From G963675935 sp963823895 (GTDB lineage Bacteria > Planctomycetota > Planctomycetia > Pirellulales > Thermoguttaceae): a DNA stretch of 64,000 bases. Each line of letters starts with the position of its first letter. Position 1 is the first letter of the stretch. A program made the position numbers and the translations under genes. Of the stretch, positions 26,391 through 34,953 are shown piece after piece. The DNA is taken from the NCBI GenBank assembly GCA_963823895.1, contig CAWGNG010000025.1, positions 62,001 through 126,000 on the forward strand. Reading direction: 5' to 3'. The notes under the pieces are model-generated. The model saw nothing but the letters and a program-made list of their open reading frames with translations, did no database searches and had not been told where the DNA came from.

Positions 26391-26858
26391 CTACTGCTTC
26401 GGCTCGCTGAGCTTCAGGGGAAACGCCGCGGCGATCTCCGGCGGAATTCGCGTCGGTTTGCCGGTGGCGTAATTGACAAACGCCCAATTCGTCTCAGCTT
26501 TCGCCAGCACTTCGCCGTCGCCGCGGCGCAAAATCCGGTAGACCCGCTTCGAGGTCACTTTCTTCATGTCCGCCACGTGGGTCTGCACGACGATCTCGTC
26601 GCCGGCCACGGCGGGCTGCAAGTACTCGATCCAATGCGAGCGCGCCACCCAGCCCACGCCCAGCCGCACGTACCGCTCGGGCGTCCAGCCGAGGACCGCC
26701 GAATGGGCAATCGCCGCCTCCTGCATCCACGCCAGGTAGACCACGTTGTTCGCCCGCCCTTGCTCATCGATTTCGTCGTCGCCAACGGTGTGAGGATACT
26801 CGAAGAGTTCGATCATGGCTTCCGTTGCATCCGGGGGTGCGGAAACTGGGTTTCTCAT
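26391..26858 (-). CDS. Acyl-CoA thioesterase, 4-hydroxybenzoyl-CoA thioesterase (hot-dog) family
   Basis: A hot-dog fold protein of about 155 residues that should hydrolyse acyl-CoA or acyl-ACP thioesters in the cytosol. Seen: HTVGDDEIDEQGRANNVVYL, with the Asp and Gly-x-x-Asn of the family around the catalytic loop, the long helix WMQEAAIAHSAVLGW, and LARRGDGEVLAKAET-like strands. The start at 26858 is the upstream choice; 26816 (MIELFEYPHTV), after GGAAG, is equally possible. Transcribed divergently from tyrA. Confidence 0.75.
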   Translation of the reverse strand: MRNPVSAPPDATEAMIELFEYPHTVGDDEIDEQGRANNVVYLAWMQEAAIAHSAVLGWTPERYVRLGVGWVARSHWIEYLQPAVAGDEIVVQTHVADMKKVTSKRVYRILRRGDGEVLAKAETNWAFVNYATGKPTRIPPEIAAAFPLKLSEPKQ

Positions 26859-27016
26859 GGTACGTCCAGAGAGCCGACGATGCAACGCCACGATCGACGG
26901 GCGATCCTATCGCCCCGCACAAGTGCCGGGGCTAAACATCCGGCGGCGATTTGCTACAATGGAGTCCTTCGTCCGCAGGATCGGCAGCCGCAGTCGCTTC
27001 CCAAATCAGAAATGCC

Positions 27017-27862
27017 ATGAAACAGTGGGATACCGTCGCCATTGTGGGGGTTGGGCTGATCGGGGCGTCGATCGGTCTGGCCTTGCGACAGAAAAGTTTG
27101 GCAAACAACATCGTCGGCATCGGGCGGCGGCAAGCCAGCCTGCGCATCGCCCGGCACAATGGGGCCGTCGATCACACCACGATCGATCTGAACAAGGGGG
27201 TGGCAGAGGCGGAATTGGTCGTCGTTTGCACGCCCGTCGGCCGCATCGTCGAGCACGTTCGCCAGGCGGCCAGCCATTGCCCCGAGCGGGCACTGCTGAC
27301 CGATGTGGGGAGCGTGAAGCAGGCGATCGTCGATGCCCTCGACAGCGGCTTGGCCCGCGCCTGCCGCTTCCTCGGCGGCCATCCGGTGGCGGGCAGCGAA
27401 AAGGCTGGCCCGGCCAACGCCTCGGCCGACCTGTTCGAGGGCCGCGTCGCCATTCTCACCCCCACGAAGAACACGCGGGCCGAAGATTTCGATCTGCTCT
27501 CCGAGTTCTGGCAATCGCTCGGCTCGGTGGTGGTCAAAATGTCGCCCGAGGAGCACGATCAGGCGTTGGCCGTCGTCAGCCATTTGCCTCACGTCGCCGC
27601 GGTGGTGTTGGCGATGACCGCGCCCGAGCAGTTCTTCCGCTTTTGTGGCTCGGGCATGTTGGACACGACCCGCGTGGCCGCCGGCGACCCCGCGCTCTGG
27701 CGGCAGATCTTGACGCTCAACCGCGACAACGTGCTGACCGCGCTGGAGCGCTACGGTGCGAACCTCGCCCTGCTGCACGCCGCCCTGCGCGACGGCAACG
27801 AAACCGAACTAACCCGCATTCTCACCCTGGCGAAAAAGAACCGCGATGCTTTGGGAAGTTGA
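27017..27862 (+). CDS. tyrA: Prephenate/arogenate dehydrogenase
   Basis: Makes the tyrosine precursor from prephenate or arogenate with NAD(P)+. The 281-residue protein has the Rossmann motif GVGLIGASIG (residues about 10-19), TDVGSVKQ and GGHPVAGSEKAGP with the catalytic His, and the helical dimerisation domain with HDQALAVVSHLPH. The last codons overlap a 36-bp sequence that is repeated at the start of purL. This implies that tyrA and purL once overlapped directly and were separated by an insertion. Confidence 0.9.
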   Translation: MKQWDTVAIVGVGLIGASIGLALRQKSLANNIVGIGRRQASLRIARHNGAVDHTTIDLNKGVAEAELVVVCTPVGRIVEHVRQAASHCPERALLTDVGSVKQAIVDALDSGLARACRFLGGHPVAGSEKAGPANASADLFEGRVAILTPTKNTRAEDFDLLSEFWQSLGSVVVKMSPEEHDQALAVVSHLPHVAAVVLAMTAPEQFFRFCGSGMLDTTRVAAGDPALWRQILTLNRDNVLTALERYGANLALLHAALRDGNETELTRILTLAKKNRDALGS

Positions 27863-27874
27863 CATTTACGCCGC
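27839..27874 (+). repeat. 36-bp direct repeat, left copy
   Basis: Identical to 29330-29365. It contains the tyrA stop codon and what was the purL start. The two copies flank the 1.45-kb cassette that holds hicA, hicB and the GIY-YIG gene. Confidence 0.9.
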
Positions 27875-27879
27875 GCGTG

Positions 27880-28107
27880 CTACATAAGGCGGACAAGATC
27901 GTCTGCGGAGAGATTTGCCTGTTTCAGAATATGGGCGAGGGTGGACCTTTTGACCGGGCGGTGCGCCGGAACGGTCAATTTCAGTGTTTCGGTTGCCGTG
28001 TGTTTTTGCAACCGGACATGGCTTCCCTTTTGGCGAACCGCGATCCAGCCATCGCGTTGAAGCGCGTGAATGATCTTGTCGAACGGCAGGCTGGGCGTCT
28101 TGCTCAT
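27880..28107 (-). CDS. hicA: HicA-family mRNA interferase toxin
   Basis: A 75-residue double-stranded-RNA-binding-fold toxin that would cut mRNA. It shows the family pattern: an N-terminal helix, LQRDGWIAVRQKGSHVRL with the catalytic His of GSH, then LTVPAHRPVKRSTLAHILKQ. It overlaps the antitoxin gene upstream by 4 bases. The usual order is hicA-hicB, so the antitoxin-first order here is the less common one. The gene lies in the inserted cassette. Confidence 0.85.
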   Translation of the reverse strand: MSKTPSLPFDKIIHALQRDGWIAVRQKGSHVRLQKHTATETLKLTVPAHRPVKRSTLAHILKQANLSADDLVRLM

Positions 28108-28322
28108 ACCGTCAGTTCTAGGGATTCCGCGTTAGGAGCGAACATCTGGTCGTCTTCCACGGGCTCCAGATAGAGATCGATGGCTTCCCGAATGTTTCGG
28201 AGAGCCTCTTCCCTCGTATCGCCTTCCGAAATACAACCTGGCAACGCCGGCACAACAATCGTATATCCGCCTTCGTCGCTGGGTTCCAAAACGACATTTA
28301 GTCTCATTTTCGCCACCTGCAA
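28104..28322 (-). CDS. hicB: HicB-family antitoxin
   Basis: A 72-residue protein with the HicB partial RNase H-like fold: LNVVLEPSDEGGYTIVVPAL, then PGCISEGDTREEALRNIREA. It neutralises HicA. There is no separate DNA-binding domain, as in short HicB forms. A start at MRLNVVLE (28307) is also possible. Confidence 0.85.
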   Translation of the reverse strand: MQVAKMRLNVVLEPSDEGGYTIVVPALPGCISEGDTREEALRNIREAIDLYLEPVEDDQMFAPNAESLELTV

Positions 28323-28336
28323 AATGTCTTGATTGT

Positions 28337-29155
28337 CTAGAGCTTCGCCTTCAACTCATCCATCAAGGAACGAGCCCTTGATTTCTGAATCTCCGGGTCC
28401 ACAACTTGAATAAACTCAATATCTCCAAAGCCATCGCCTCGCTTGCGGTTTTGGGGAGACTCCAGCCCTTCGATCAACAACGCTTCCATGGTTACAATCA
28501 GGTTATCGAGCGAAAATGTCGTAGAACCGTCCGTGTGCTGCATAGAACCGTCCTGAGTCACTGTATTGACTCCAAACCAGGAGAATCTATCCCACCTCCC
28601 GTTGTGTCGGTCCAGCGTATGTTCAAACAATCGTCTACCAAGAGACGACTGGTCTTTTGTCCGATTTGTCCGCCCAACATAAACCACAACCCGAGAATCA
28701 TGAAGCAGATAAACGCGTCGTTGCCCTGAAAAATCAACTACCTTTGCTTTTGGTCCTTCTTGTCCGAGGATTCTGGGTGTTGCTGTCCAGTGAACCGCAT
28801 CCCTTTTCCAGTACATTCCGAAGGCGTTGATTAAGCCAATTTCATCGGGCTCCGCCTCCTGATCGGCGGCGGCGACATTCTGCCCGCCTGAGGGCGCTGG
28901 CGTCGCCTCCAGCGCTGAAATGAGGGCCGAACGAAGACCATAAACTCCGCGATCAACCTTGACGAAGGGTGATTCACTACCCTCGTCCTTCATCGAAGTC
29001 GTGATTGCAGAGTTGACTGTTCTAGCGGGCGTCGCGCCAAACTCGGTTTTTAGCCCCTGCGCCACAATCTGCTCCGCAATATCCGAATAATGGAGCGGTC
29101 CTGTGGCGCCCTTCAGAACCTCGATACTAGCTTCCTTCCAGCTAAGGTCTTGCAT
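28337..29155 (-). CDS. HARE-HTH plus GIY-YIG nuclease protein
   Basis: A 272-residue two-domain protein. Residues about 4-76 form a HARE-HTH winged helix (SWKEASIEVLKGATGPLHYS to FVKVDRGVYGL), a domain found in restriction enzymes and chromatin proteins. Residues about 140-260 form a GIY-YIG-type nuclease: RRVYLLHDSRVVVYVGRT, then LGRRLFEHT with the catalytic Arg, and TMEALLIEGLE with the Glu, then an Asn in SPQNRKRGDG. The start at 29155 is chosen for GGGAG upstream; the longer frame is not supported. It lies 14 bases before hicB in the same direction, so the three genes can form one transcript. A defence role is inferred from domain content and context. Confidence 0.7.
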   Translation of the reverse strand: MQDLSWKEASIEVLKGATGPLHYSDIAEQIVAQGLKTEFGATPARTVNSAITTSMKDEGSESPFVKVDRGVYGLRSALISALEATPAPSGGQNVAAADQEAEPDEIGLINAFGMYWKRDAVHWTATPRILGQEGPKAKVVDFSGQRRVYLLHDSRVVVYVGRTNRTKDQSSLGRRLFEHTLDRHNGRWDRFSWFGVNTVTQDGSMQHTDGSTTFSLDNLIVTMEALLIEGLESPQNRKRGDGFGDIEFIQVVDPEIQKSRARSLMDELKAKL

Positions 29156-29329
29156 AACCGCGCTCCCAGGAATGCATTCGGGACGTGTATTATCGTACCA
29201 TGACTCCATCATAAAGGATACCACCGGAGGTGGGTTGTTTCAATCCCGCGTTCCCGCTCGCGGCCCCCCGCTGCCAACCGGTGGCATTTTGATACAATGG
29301 ACGCTTTACGCTTTCTCGCTCAAGCGAAC

Positions 29330-29365
29330 AACCGCGATGCTTTGGGAAGTTGACATTTACGCCGC
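29330..29365 (+). repeat. 36-bp direct repeat, right copy
   Basis: Perfect copy of 27839-27874. It spans the first codons of purL (MLWEVDIYAA). See the left copy. Confidence 0.9.
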
Positions 29366-32300
29366 CGAAGGCCAGCCGGACATCGGCGCCTCGGAAGTGG
29401 CCGCTGCGGCGGCTGAATTGCATCTAGTGAATTGTGGTGCAGGCGTCTCGCCTGCCGTTGCAGCCGGGACGGCTGCACCACAAGGGCTGGCCGTTACGTC
29501 GGTTCGCGGCTACTTGATCGAAGGCGATTTCGACCGCGATCAGGTGACGCGAATCGCTGACGAACTGCTGGCCGATCGCGTGGTCGAGCGAACCGTGGCG
29601 GCGGCGGTGGGTGATGCGGCGCTCAACCAGTTGCCGCCGGGGCGGACGCATTGGATTCACGTGCTGCCCAAGCCCGGCGTGATGGACCCAGTGGCCCAAA
29701 GCGCCATGACGGCCATCGCTGATCTCGGATTTCAAGCCAAGGCCGTCCGCACGCTCAATAAGTTCGCCATCGGCAGTCTGCCCGATGAAAAGCTGTCGCT
29801 GCTCTGCTCGAAAGTGCTGGCCAACGACGCGATCGAACAGGTGATCGTCGGCCCATTGGCTCTCGACCGGCTGCAAGTCGGCTCGCCGTGCCAGTTCCAA
29901 CTTGTCACCACGCCGATCCGCATGATGGACGACGCCGCGCTCGAACGGCTCAGCCGCGAAGGGCAACTCTACCTGTCGCTGGTCGAGATGCAGACGATCC
30001 AGGCCCAATTCCGCACGCTGGGACGCGATCCGAGCGACGTCGAGTTGGAGACGATCGCGCAGACGTGGAGCGAGCATTGCAGCCATAAGACGCTGGCGGG
30101 GCGAATCCACTACCGCGGGCCCGAGGGGGAGCGGCGATTCGAAAACATGCTCAAGGAGACGATTTTCGCCGCCACGCAGAAGATTCGCCACGAGGCCGGC
30201 CCGCACGATTGGTGCGTGAGCGTCTTCTCCGACAATGCCGGCGTGATTCGCTTCGACGAGCATTACAACGTCGTTTTTAAGGTCGAAACGCACAATCACC
30301 CCTCGGCCCTGGAGCCTTACGGCGGGGCGAACACGGGCATCGGCGGCGTAATTCGCGATCCGATGGGCACCGGCATGGGGGCCAAGCCGATTTGCAACAC
30401 CGACGTCTTCTGCTTCGCCCCGCCCGACACGCCGGTCGAATCGCTTCCGCCCGGCGTGCTGCACCCGCGGCGGGTGATGAAGGGGGTCGTGGCCGGCGTG
30501 CGCGACTATGGCAACCGCATGGGCATTCCCACCGTCAATGGCGCGATCTATTTCGATCCGCGCTACCTCGGCAATCCGCTCGTCTATTGCGGCAACATCG
30601 GCCTGATTCCGCGCGACAAGTCGTTCAAGCAACCGCGGCCCGACGACCTGATCGTGGCCGTAGGCGGGCGGACCGGCCGCGATGGCATCCACGGGGCTAC
30701 GTTCAGCTCGGCCGAATTGAACAGCCACAGCGAAACCATCTCGGGCGGCGCGGTGCAAATCGGCAACGCGATCACCGAGAAGATGGTCTTGGACGTGCTG
30801 CTGGCCGCCCGCGATCGCGGCTTGTACAACGCCGTGACCGATTGCGGCGCCGGCGGGTTTTCCAGCGCGGTCGGCGAAATGGGGGAGAAGATCGGCGCCG
30901 AGGTCTGGCTCGATCGCGTCCCGCTGAAGTACGAGGGGCTCACCTACGCGGAAATCTGGATTTCCGAGGCCCAGGAACGCATGGTTTTTGCCGTATCGCC
31001 CGCGAAATGGAATGAGCTGAAGGCCCTGTGCGATTCCGAATGCGTCGAGGCCACGGTGATCGGTCAGTTCATTCCCACTGGCCGGCTAGTCCTGAAGTAC
31101 AACGAGCAGCAGGTCGCCGATCTGGCGATGGAGTTTCTGCACGACGGCCGGCCGCCGGTCGTCCGCGACGCCGTGTACACGCCGCCGCCGCCCTGCCTGT
31201 TGGGGGATGGAGCGAGTGGCCAGTGGCCAGTGGCCAGTGGTCAGTGGGCAGTGGGCAGTAGGCAGTGCGAAACCGCAAGCGGCAAAAGTCTAATCCCTAA
31301 TCCCCAATCCCTAATCCCTTCTTTCTACACTGATTCCCTGCTGAAAATCCTCGGTTCGCTCAACGTATGCAGCAAGGAATGGGTGATCCGTCAATACGAT
31401 CACGAGGTCCAAGGCGGCAGCGTGCTGAAACCGCTGGTCGGATTGGCAAACGACGGTCCCGGCGATGCAGCGGTGCTGCGGCCGGTGCTAACCAGCCGCC
31501 GCGGCATCGTCATCTCGTGCGGCATGAACCCGCGCTATGGCGATTTCGACACGTATTGGATGGCGGCCAGTGCGATCGACGAGGCGGTGCGGAATTGTGT
31601 GGCGGTCGGGGCCGATCCCGCGCGGATCGCCATTCTCGACAATTTCTGCTGGGGCACAACCGATCGGCCCGAGACGCTCGGCTCGCTGGTTCGTGCCGCG
31701 TTGGCCTGCTACGATGTGGCGACCGCGCTCGGCACGCCGTTCATCAGCGGCAAAGACAGCCTCAACAATGAATTCAGGCCGCTCGGCGCGACCGAACCGA
31801 TTTCGATTCCACCGTCATTACTGGTTAGTGCTTTAGGCCAAGTCGATGACGTCGGCCGTTGCGCGTCGATGGATCTTAAGATGGCGGGCAATCTGCTCTA
31901 TCTGGTCGGGCAGACGAAGGACGAGCTCGGCGGGTCGCACTTTTCGCTGGTCGAGGGGCTTTCCGGCGGCGAAGTGCCGAAGATGGATGCGGCGGCCGCA
32001 AAGAAGACCTTTGTCGCCGTTCACAAGGCGATTCATGCGGAAGTAGTGCGCGCGTGCCACGACCTGAGCGAAGGTGGATTAGCCGTTGCCGCCGCCGAAA
32101 TGGCCTTCGCCGGCGGACTGGGTGCTATCATCTCACTCGATAACATGCTGTTAAACGCGGATAGCTTGGATTTGCCGACCGTGGCTCGATTGTTCGGTGA
32201 ATCGAACACTCGTTTCCTTTGCGAGGTTCCGCCCGAGCTGGCCGACGCCTTCGAGGCCCTGTTGCAGAGCGTCCCCCACGCCCGCATCGGCGAAGTGACC

Positions 32301-32399
32301 GACGCGGGGAAGCTGAAAATCCTCGCCGGCGGGACTCCGGTGGTGACGGCCGACATCGCCGCGCTGAAGGAAGCGTGGCAAAAGCCGCTGCGGTGGTGA
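29337..32399 (+). CDS. purL: Phosphoribosylformylglycinamidine synthase, PurS-PurL fusion
   Basis: Converts FGAR to FGAM in purine synthesis using ammonia from a glutaminase partner. The 1020-residue protein starts with a PurS-like domain (MLWEVDIYAAEGQPDIGASE; SVRGYLIEGDFD) and continues as PurL with TWSEHCSHKT, VETHNHPSALEPYGGANTG (about 315-333), FSSAELNSHSETISG and FISGKDSLNNEF. There is no PurQ domain at the C-terminus, so PurQ should be elsewhere. Two repeat-derived stretches are in frame: 29432-29483 in the PurS part, and about 31205-31320 between the two halves of PurL. The start at 29337 is fixed by the 36-bp duplication and homology. Confidence 0.9.
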   Translation: MLWEVDIYAAEGQPDIGASEVAAAAAELHLVNCGAGVSPAVAAGTAAPQGLAVTSVRGYLIEGDFDRDQVTRIADELLADRVVERTVAAAVGDAALNQLPPGRTHWIHVLPKPGVMDPVAQSAMTAIADLGFQAKAVRTLNKFAIGSLPDEKLSLLCSKVLANDAIEQVIVGPLALDRLQVGSPCQFQLVTTPIRMMDDAALERLSREGQLYLSLVEMQTIQAQFRTLGRDPSDVELETIAQTWSEHCSHKTLAGRIHYRGPEGERRFENMLKETIFAATQKIRHEAGPHDWCVSVFSDNAGVIRFDEHYNVVFKVETHNHPSALEPYGGANTGIGGVIRDPMGTGMGAKPICNTDVFCFAPPDTPVESLPPGVLHPRRVMKGVVAGVRDYGNRMGIPTVNGAIYFDPRYLGNPLVYCGNIGLIPRDKSFKQPRPDDLIVAVGGRTGRDGIHGATFSSAELNSHSETISGGAVQIGNAITEKMVLDVLLAARDRGLYNAVTDCGAGGFSSAVGEMGEKIGAEVWLDRVPLKYEGLTYAEIWISEAQERMVFAVSPAKWNELKALCDSECVEATVIGQFIPTGRLVLKYNEQQVADLAMEFLHDGRPPVVRDAVYTPPPPCLLGDGASGQWPVASGQWAVGSRQCETASGKSLIPNPQSLIPSFYTDSLLKILGSLNVCSKEWVIRQYDHEVQGGSVLKPLVGLANDGPGDAAVLRPVLTSRRGIVISCGMNPRYGDFDTYWMAASAIDEAVRNCVAVGADPARIAILDNFCWGTTDRPETLGSLVRAALACYDVATALGTPFISGKDSLNNEFRPLGATEPISIPPSLLVSALGQVDDVGRCASMDLKMAGNLLYLVGQTKDELGGSHFSLVEGLSGGEVPKMDAAAAKKTFVAVHKAIHAEVVRACHDLSEGGLAVAAAEMAFAGGLGAIISLDNMLLNADSLDLPTVARLFGESNTRFLCEVPPELADAFEALLQSVPHARIGEVTDAGKLKILAGGTPVVTADIAALKEAWQKPLRW
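29432..29483. repeat. In-frame cruciform element in purL
   Basis: Outer arms TTGTGGTGCAG/CTGCACCACAA (29432-29442, 29473-29483) enclose two 7-bp hairpins, GCAGGCG-TCT-CGCCTGC and GCAGCCG-GGA-CGGCTGC, so the strand can fold like a three-way junction. It adds about NCGAGVSPAVAAGTAAPQG to the PurS domain. Confidence 0.8.
31205..31320. repeat. In-frame low-complexity insertion in purL
   Basis: Heptad-like CAGTGGC repeats, a GCGAAACCGCAAGCGG motif and (C)CTAATCCC repeats follow each other in frame between conserved PurL segments. They encode SGQWPVASGQWAVGS and SLIPNPQSLIPS. Confidence 0.8.
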
Positions 32400-32427
32400 G
32401 CGGTGCCAATCCTTACAGGACTTGAGA

Positions 32428-32498
32428 GGCGGGGCAGACATTCCTGTCTGCCCTCCTCGCGGCTTCTTCCCCAGGCAGACAAGAATGTCTGCCCCACC
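32428..32498. repeat. GTGGGGCAGACATTC palindromic element between convergent genes
   Basis: Arms 32428-32452 and 32474-32498 differ at two positions. It lies between the purL stop and the stop of the UroD-like gene, where it may act as a terminator. Same family as 11293-11358. Confidence 0.8.
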
Positions 32499-32501
32499 TA
32501 A

Positions 32502-33686
32502 CTAGCGGTAGAAGCCGAACTCGTACGCGGCGTCGAACAGCGCCACGATATTCTCGGGCGGCACGCCGGCTTGGATATTGTGGACGTTGTTGAAGACGTA
32601 GCCGCCGCCGGGCATCAGCGCCTCGACGTTGCGGCGAACGTGCTGGCGGACGACTTCCGGAGAGGCCGACGGCAAGACGTGCTGGGCATCGATCCCGCCC
32701 CCCCAAAACACCAGCTTATCGCCGAACCGCGATTTCAACGCCGCCGGGTCCATGTCCTTCGCGCTGACCTGCACCGGATTGAGAATGTCGATGCCATTGT
32801 CGAGCAAGTCCGGAATATACTCGGTGCATGCCCCGCAGGTGTGATACCAGATTTTCGCCTTCGTGCGCGAGCGGATGTACTGTACGAGTTGCTTCTGCCG
32901 CGGCTTGACCATCACGCGATAGATTTCCGGCCGAAACAGCGGCCCCTTTTGCCCCGCCAGATCGTCGCCGATCATGATTACGTCGACCACGTCGGCCACC
33001 GCATCGAGGAACAGGCGGAACCAGTCGAGCCAGAACTTCAACGTCTGGTCCAGCAGGGCCTGGCAGAAGTCGGGGTCGGTCAGCAGGTCCATGAGCCAGC
33101 GCTCCAGGCCGCGCATGTACCAGCAGATTTCATAGACGACGCCGGAAATGCCGCTCACGACCGCGTAGGGGGTCTCGTTGCGAATCCGCAGCGCGCGATC
33201 GCGCAGCCCGGTGAATCGCATCGGATCGTCCCCCTTGGGAAACGGAAAGCGGGCGATGTCGGCCACAGTCGCGTTGGCCAGCGGATGATGGGAGATGTCC
33301 ATGTAGTACGGATGGTCGTCGGGCATCGACCAGACCACGCCGAACTCGTCGCGGAGATCGTGCCAGAGCCGCCCGGCGCGGCGATTCTGTTCGATCCCCC
33401 CCTTGAAACTCTCCGGCCCCTGGGCGGCGATGTAGCGCGTATCGACGTGGAACCGCTCCAGCACGGCCTCGCACGGCCGCGCAAGTCCCTGCACGGCGTC
33501 CATGATCGTCACGTCGTCGCGGATGCCCAGATGGGCCAGCAGCGCCTCGTAGGCGAAGCGGTGAATGCCGGTCTGGTTGCCTCCCAGGTCGATCGGCACC
33601 CGATCGGGTATCTCGTGGTTGATCGCCTTGAGCACGCGTTGGCGGGAGGTCATTGTCTCGCTGGGCACTTGCGTTGCTGTGTTCAT
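32502..33686 (-). CDS. Uroporphyrinogen decarboxylase-like (UroD/MtaA superfamily) protein
   Basis: A 394-residue protein of the UroD-like TIM-barrel superfamily: MTSRQRVLKAINHEIPDRVP at the N-terminus, then a barrel with VVDVIMIGDDLAGQKGPLFR, KIWYHTCGACTEYIPDLLDN and DKLVFWGGGIDAQHVL. The HTCG motif resembles the zinc/cobalamin-linked methyltransferase branch (MtaA-like), and long paralogues like this are frequent in planctomycete sugar clusters. A heme role is unlikely in this context. Divergent from the AraC regulator, with 91 bases between them. Confidence 0.75.
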   Translation of the reverse strand: MNTATQVPSETMTSRQRVLKAINHEIPDRVPIDLGGNQTGIHRFAYEALLAHLGIRDDVTIMDAVQGLARPCEAVLERFHVDTRYIAAQGPESFKGGIEQNRRAGRLWHDLRDEFGVVWSMPDDHPYYMDISHHPLANATVADIARFPFPKGDDPMRFTGLRDRALRIRNETPYAVVSGISGVVYEICWYMRGLERWLMDLLTDPDFCQALLDQTLKFWLDWFRLFLDAVADVVDVIMIGDDLAGQKGPLFRPEIYRVMVKPRQKQLVQYIRSRTKAKIWYHTCGACTEYIPDLLDNGIDILNPVQVSAKDMDPAALKSRFGDKLVFWGGGIDAQHVLPSASPEVVRQHVRRNVEALMPGGGYVFNNVHNIQAGVPPENIVALFDAAYEFGFYR

Positions 33687-33777
33687 GGGGTCAATTCTGG
33701 CATTTCACGCCATTTTTGGTCAACGACTTGTAGCGACATTCTTCCGTCATTTTCCGACAACTGTTAAGATAGCAGCT

Positions 33778-34761
33778 ATGCGATCGTTCGGCGAGGACTA
33801 CTTCCGCTACATTCCGGTGCGTCAGCGCGACGTGCAGTGGGGGCTTTACGTCACGGGCGCGGGCTGCACGTCGATTTCGCCCGGCGAAGTCTATCCCCCC
33901 AAGCCGCATCCCGAGTTGTATCAACTCCGCTGGGAAGCCGGCCGCACTTTGCCCGAGTACCAGGTCATCTACATTTCGCGGGGCAAGGGGTTTTTTGAGT
34001 CGGCCCCGACCGGCGGCAAGGAAATCTCGCCGGGCACGATCATCCTGCTATTTCCCGGCGTTTGGCACCGCTATCGGCCGCTGGCCGAAGTCGGCTGGGA
34101 CGAGTGGTGGGTCAGTTTCAACGGCGAAATGATCGATCGGCTCGTCGAGCAGCGGTTCTTCTCGCCCGAGCGGGCGGTGCTGCGAACCGGGCTACAAGAC
34201 GCGATTCTCGCCCCCTGCAAGTCGCTCTTGGAACGACTGCGGGGCGAACTGACAGGCTTCCCCCACCTGATTGCCGCCGACACGCTGGAAATCCTCGCCG
34301 CCGTCTCCGCCGCCGCCGAATCGGAATCGGCCGAGCTGATCGCCCACGGGCCGCAGCAGGTTTTTACGCTGAAGGATCGTATTGTGGCCGAGGCGATGCG
34401 GTTGATTTGGGAGCAGAGCCATCGGCCGATGACGATCGACGGCCTCGCCCGGCAACTGCCGATCACCCGCCGCTCGCTGGAACGCCGCTTTCGCGCCGCG
34501 GTGGGCCACGGCATCCACGACGAGATCGTCCGCTGCCGCCTCGAACGCGCCAAACGCCTGCTGGCGGCCACCGATATGTCGTTGAAAGAAGTATCATCCG
34601 CCTCCGGTTTCTCCAACACCGACAGCCTCGGCCGCGCCTTCCGCCGCGGCGAAGGGGTCACGCCGCTGGAATATCGCCGGTTGAACGGGCTCCCGCAGAC
34701 ACCTGGACCGGCGAGCAATGATAAACGCAGTAAGCCTTCAGCCGAATCGAGGTGGGTGTAA
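33778..34761 (+). CDS. AraC-family transcriptional regulator
   Basis: A 327-residue protein with an N-terminal cupin-like sensor domain (YQVIYISRGKGFFESAPTGG, then PGTIILLFPGVWHRYRPLAE) and a C-terminal double helix-turn-helix (about 200-305): MTIDGLARQLPITRRSLERR, then SLKEVSSASGFSNTDSLGRA. It probably senses a sugar and controls the divergent UroD-like gene and the glycosidase genes that follow. The start at 33778 is taken after a CAGCT spacer; the longer frame would overlap the UroD gene on the other strand. Confidence 0.85.
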   Translation: MRSFGEDYFRYIPVRQRDVQWGLYVTGAGCTSISPGEVYPPKPHPELYQLRWEAGRTLPEYQVIYISRGKGFFESAPTGGKEISPGTIILLFPGVWHRYRPLAEVGWDEWWVSFNGEMIDRLVEQRFFSPERAVLRTGLQDAILAPCKSLLERLRGELTGFPHLIAADTLEILAAVSAAAESESAELIAHGPQQVFTLKDRIVAEAMRLIWEQSHRPMTIDGLARQLPITRRSLERRFRAAVGHGIHDEIVRCRLERAKRLLAATDMSLKEVSSASGFSNTDSLGRAFRRGEGVTPLEYRRLNGLPQTPGPASNDKRSKPSAESRWV

Positions 34762-34878
34762 TAAGGAAAAAGGGGAAAGGGGGAAAAGGGAAAGACGAGT
34801 GCTTAATGTGAAGCGTGAGTGGACTTACGTGTCAGTAATTCCCCCTTTTTCCCCCCCTTCCCCTTTTTCCTTATTACA
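34757..34878. repeat. Long purine/pyrimidine inverted repeat
   Basis: TGTAATAAGGAAAAAGGGG at 34757 pairs with its complement at 34841-34878 and continues through G- and A-runs. The spacer is about 50 bases. It lies just behind the AraC stop and may be a terminator or structural repeat. Confidence 0.75.
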
Positions 34879-34953
34879 CTGACGAGTCCGCTTGGCACGG
34901 CAGGTATGTTATGAAATATAGGAATCAACCGCGCCTTTTTCCGAGAAATTCCC

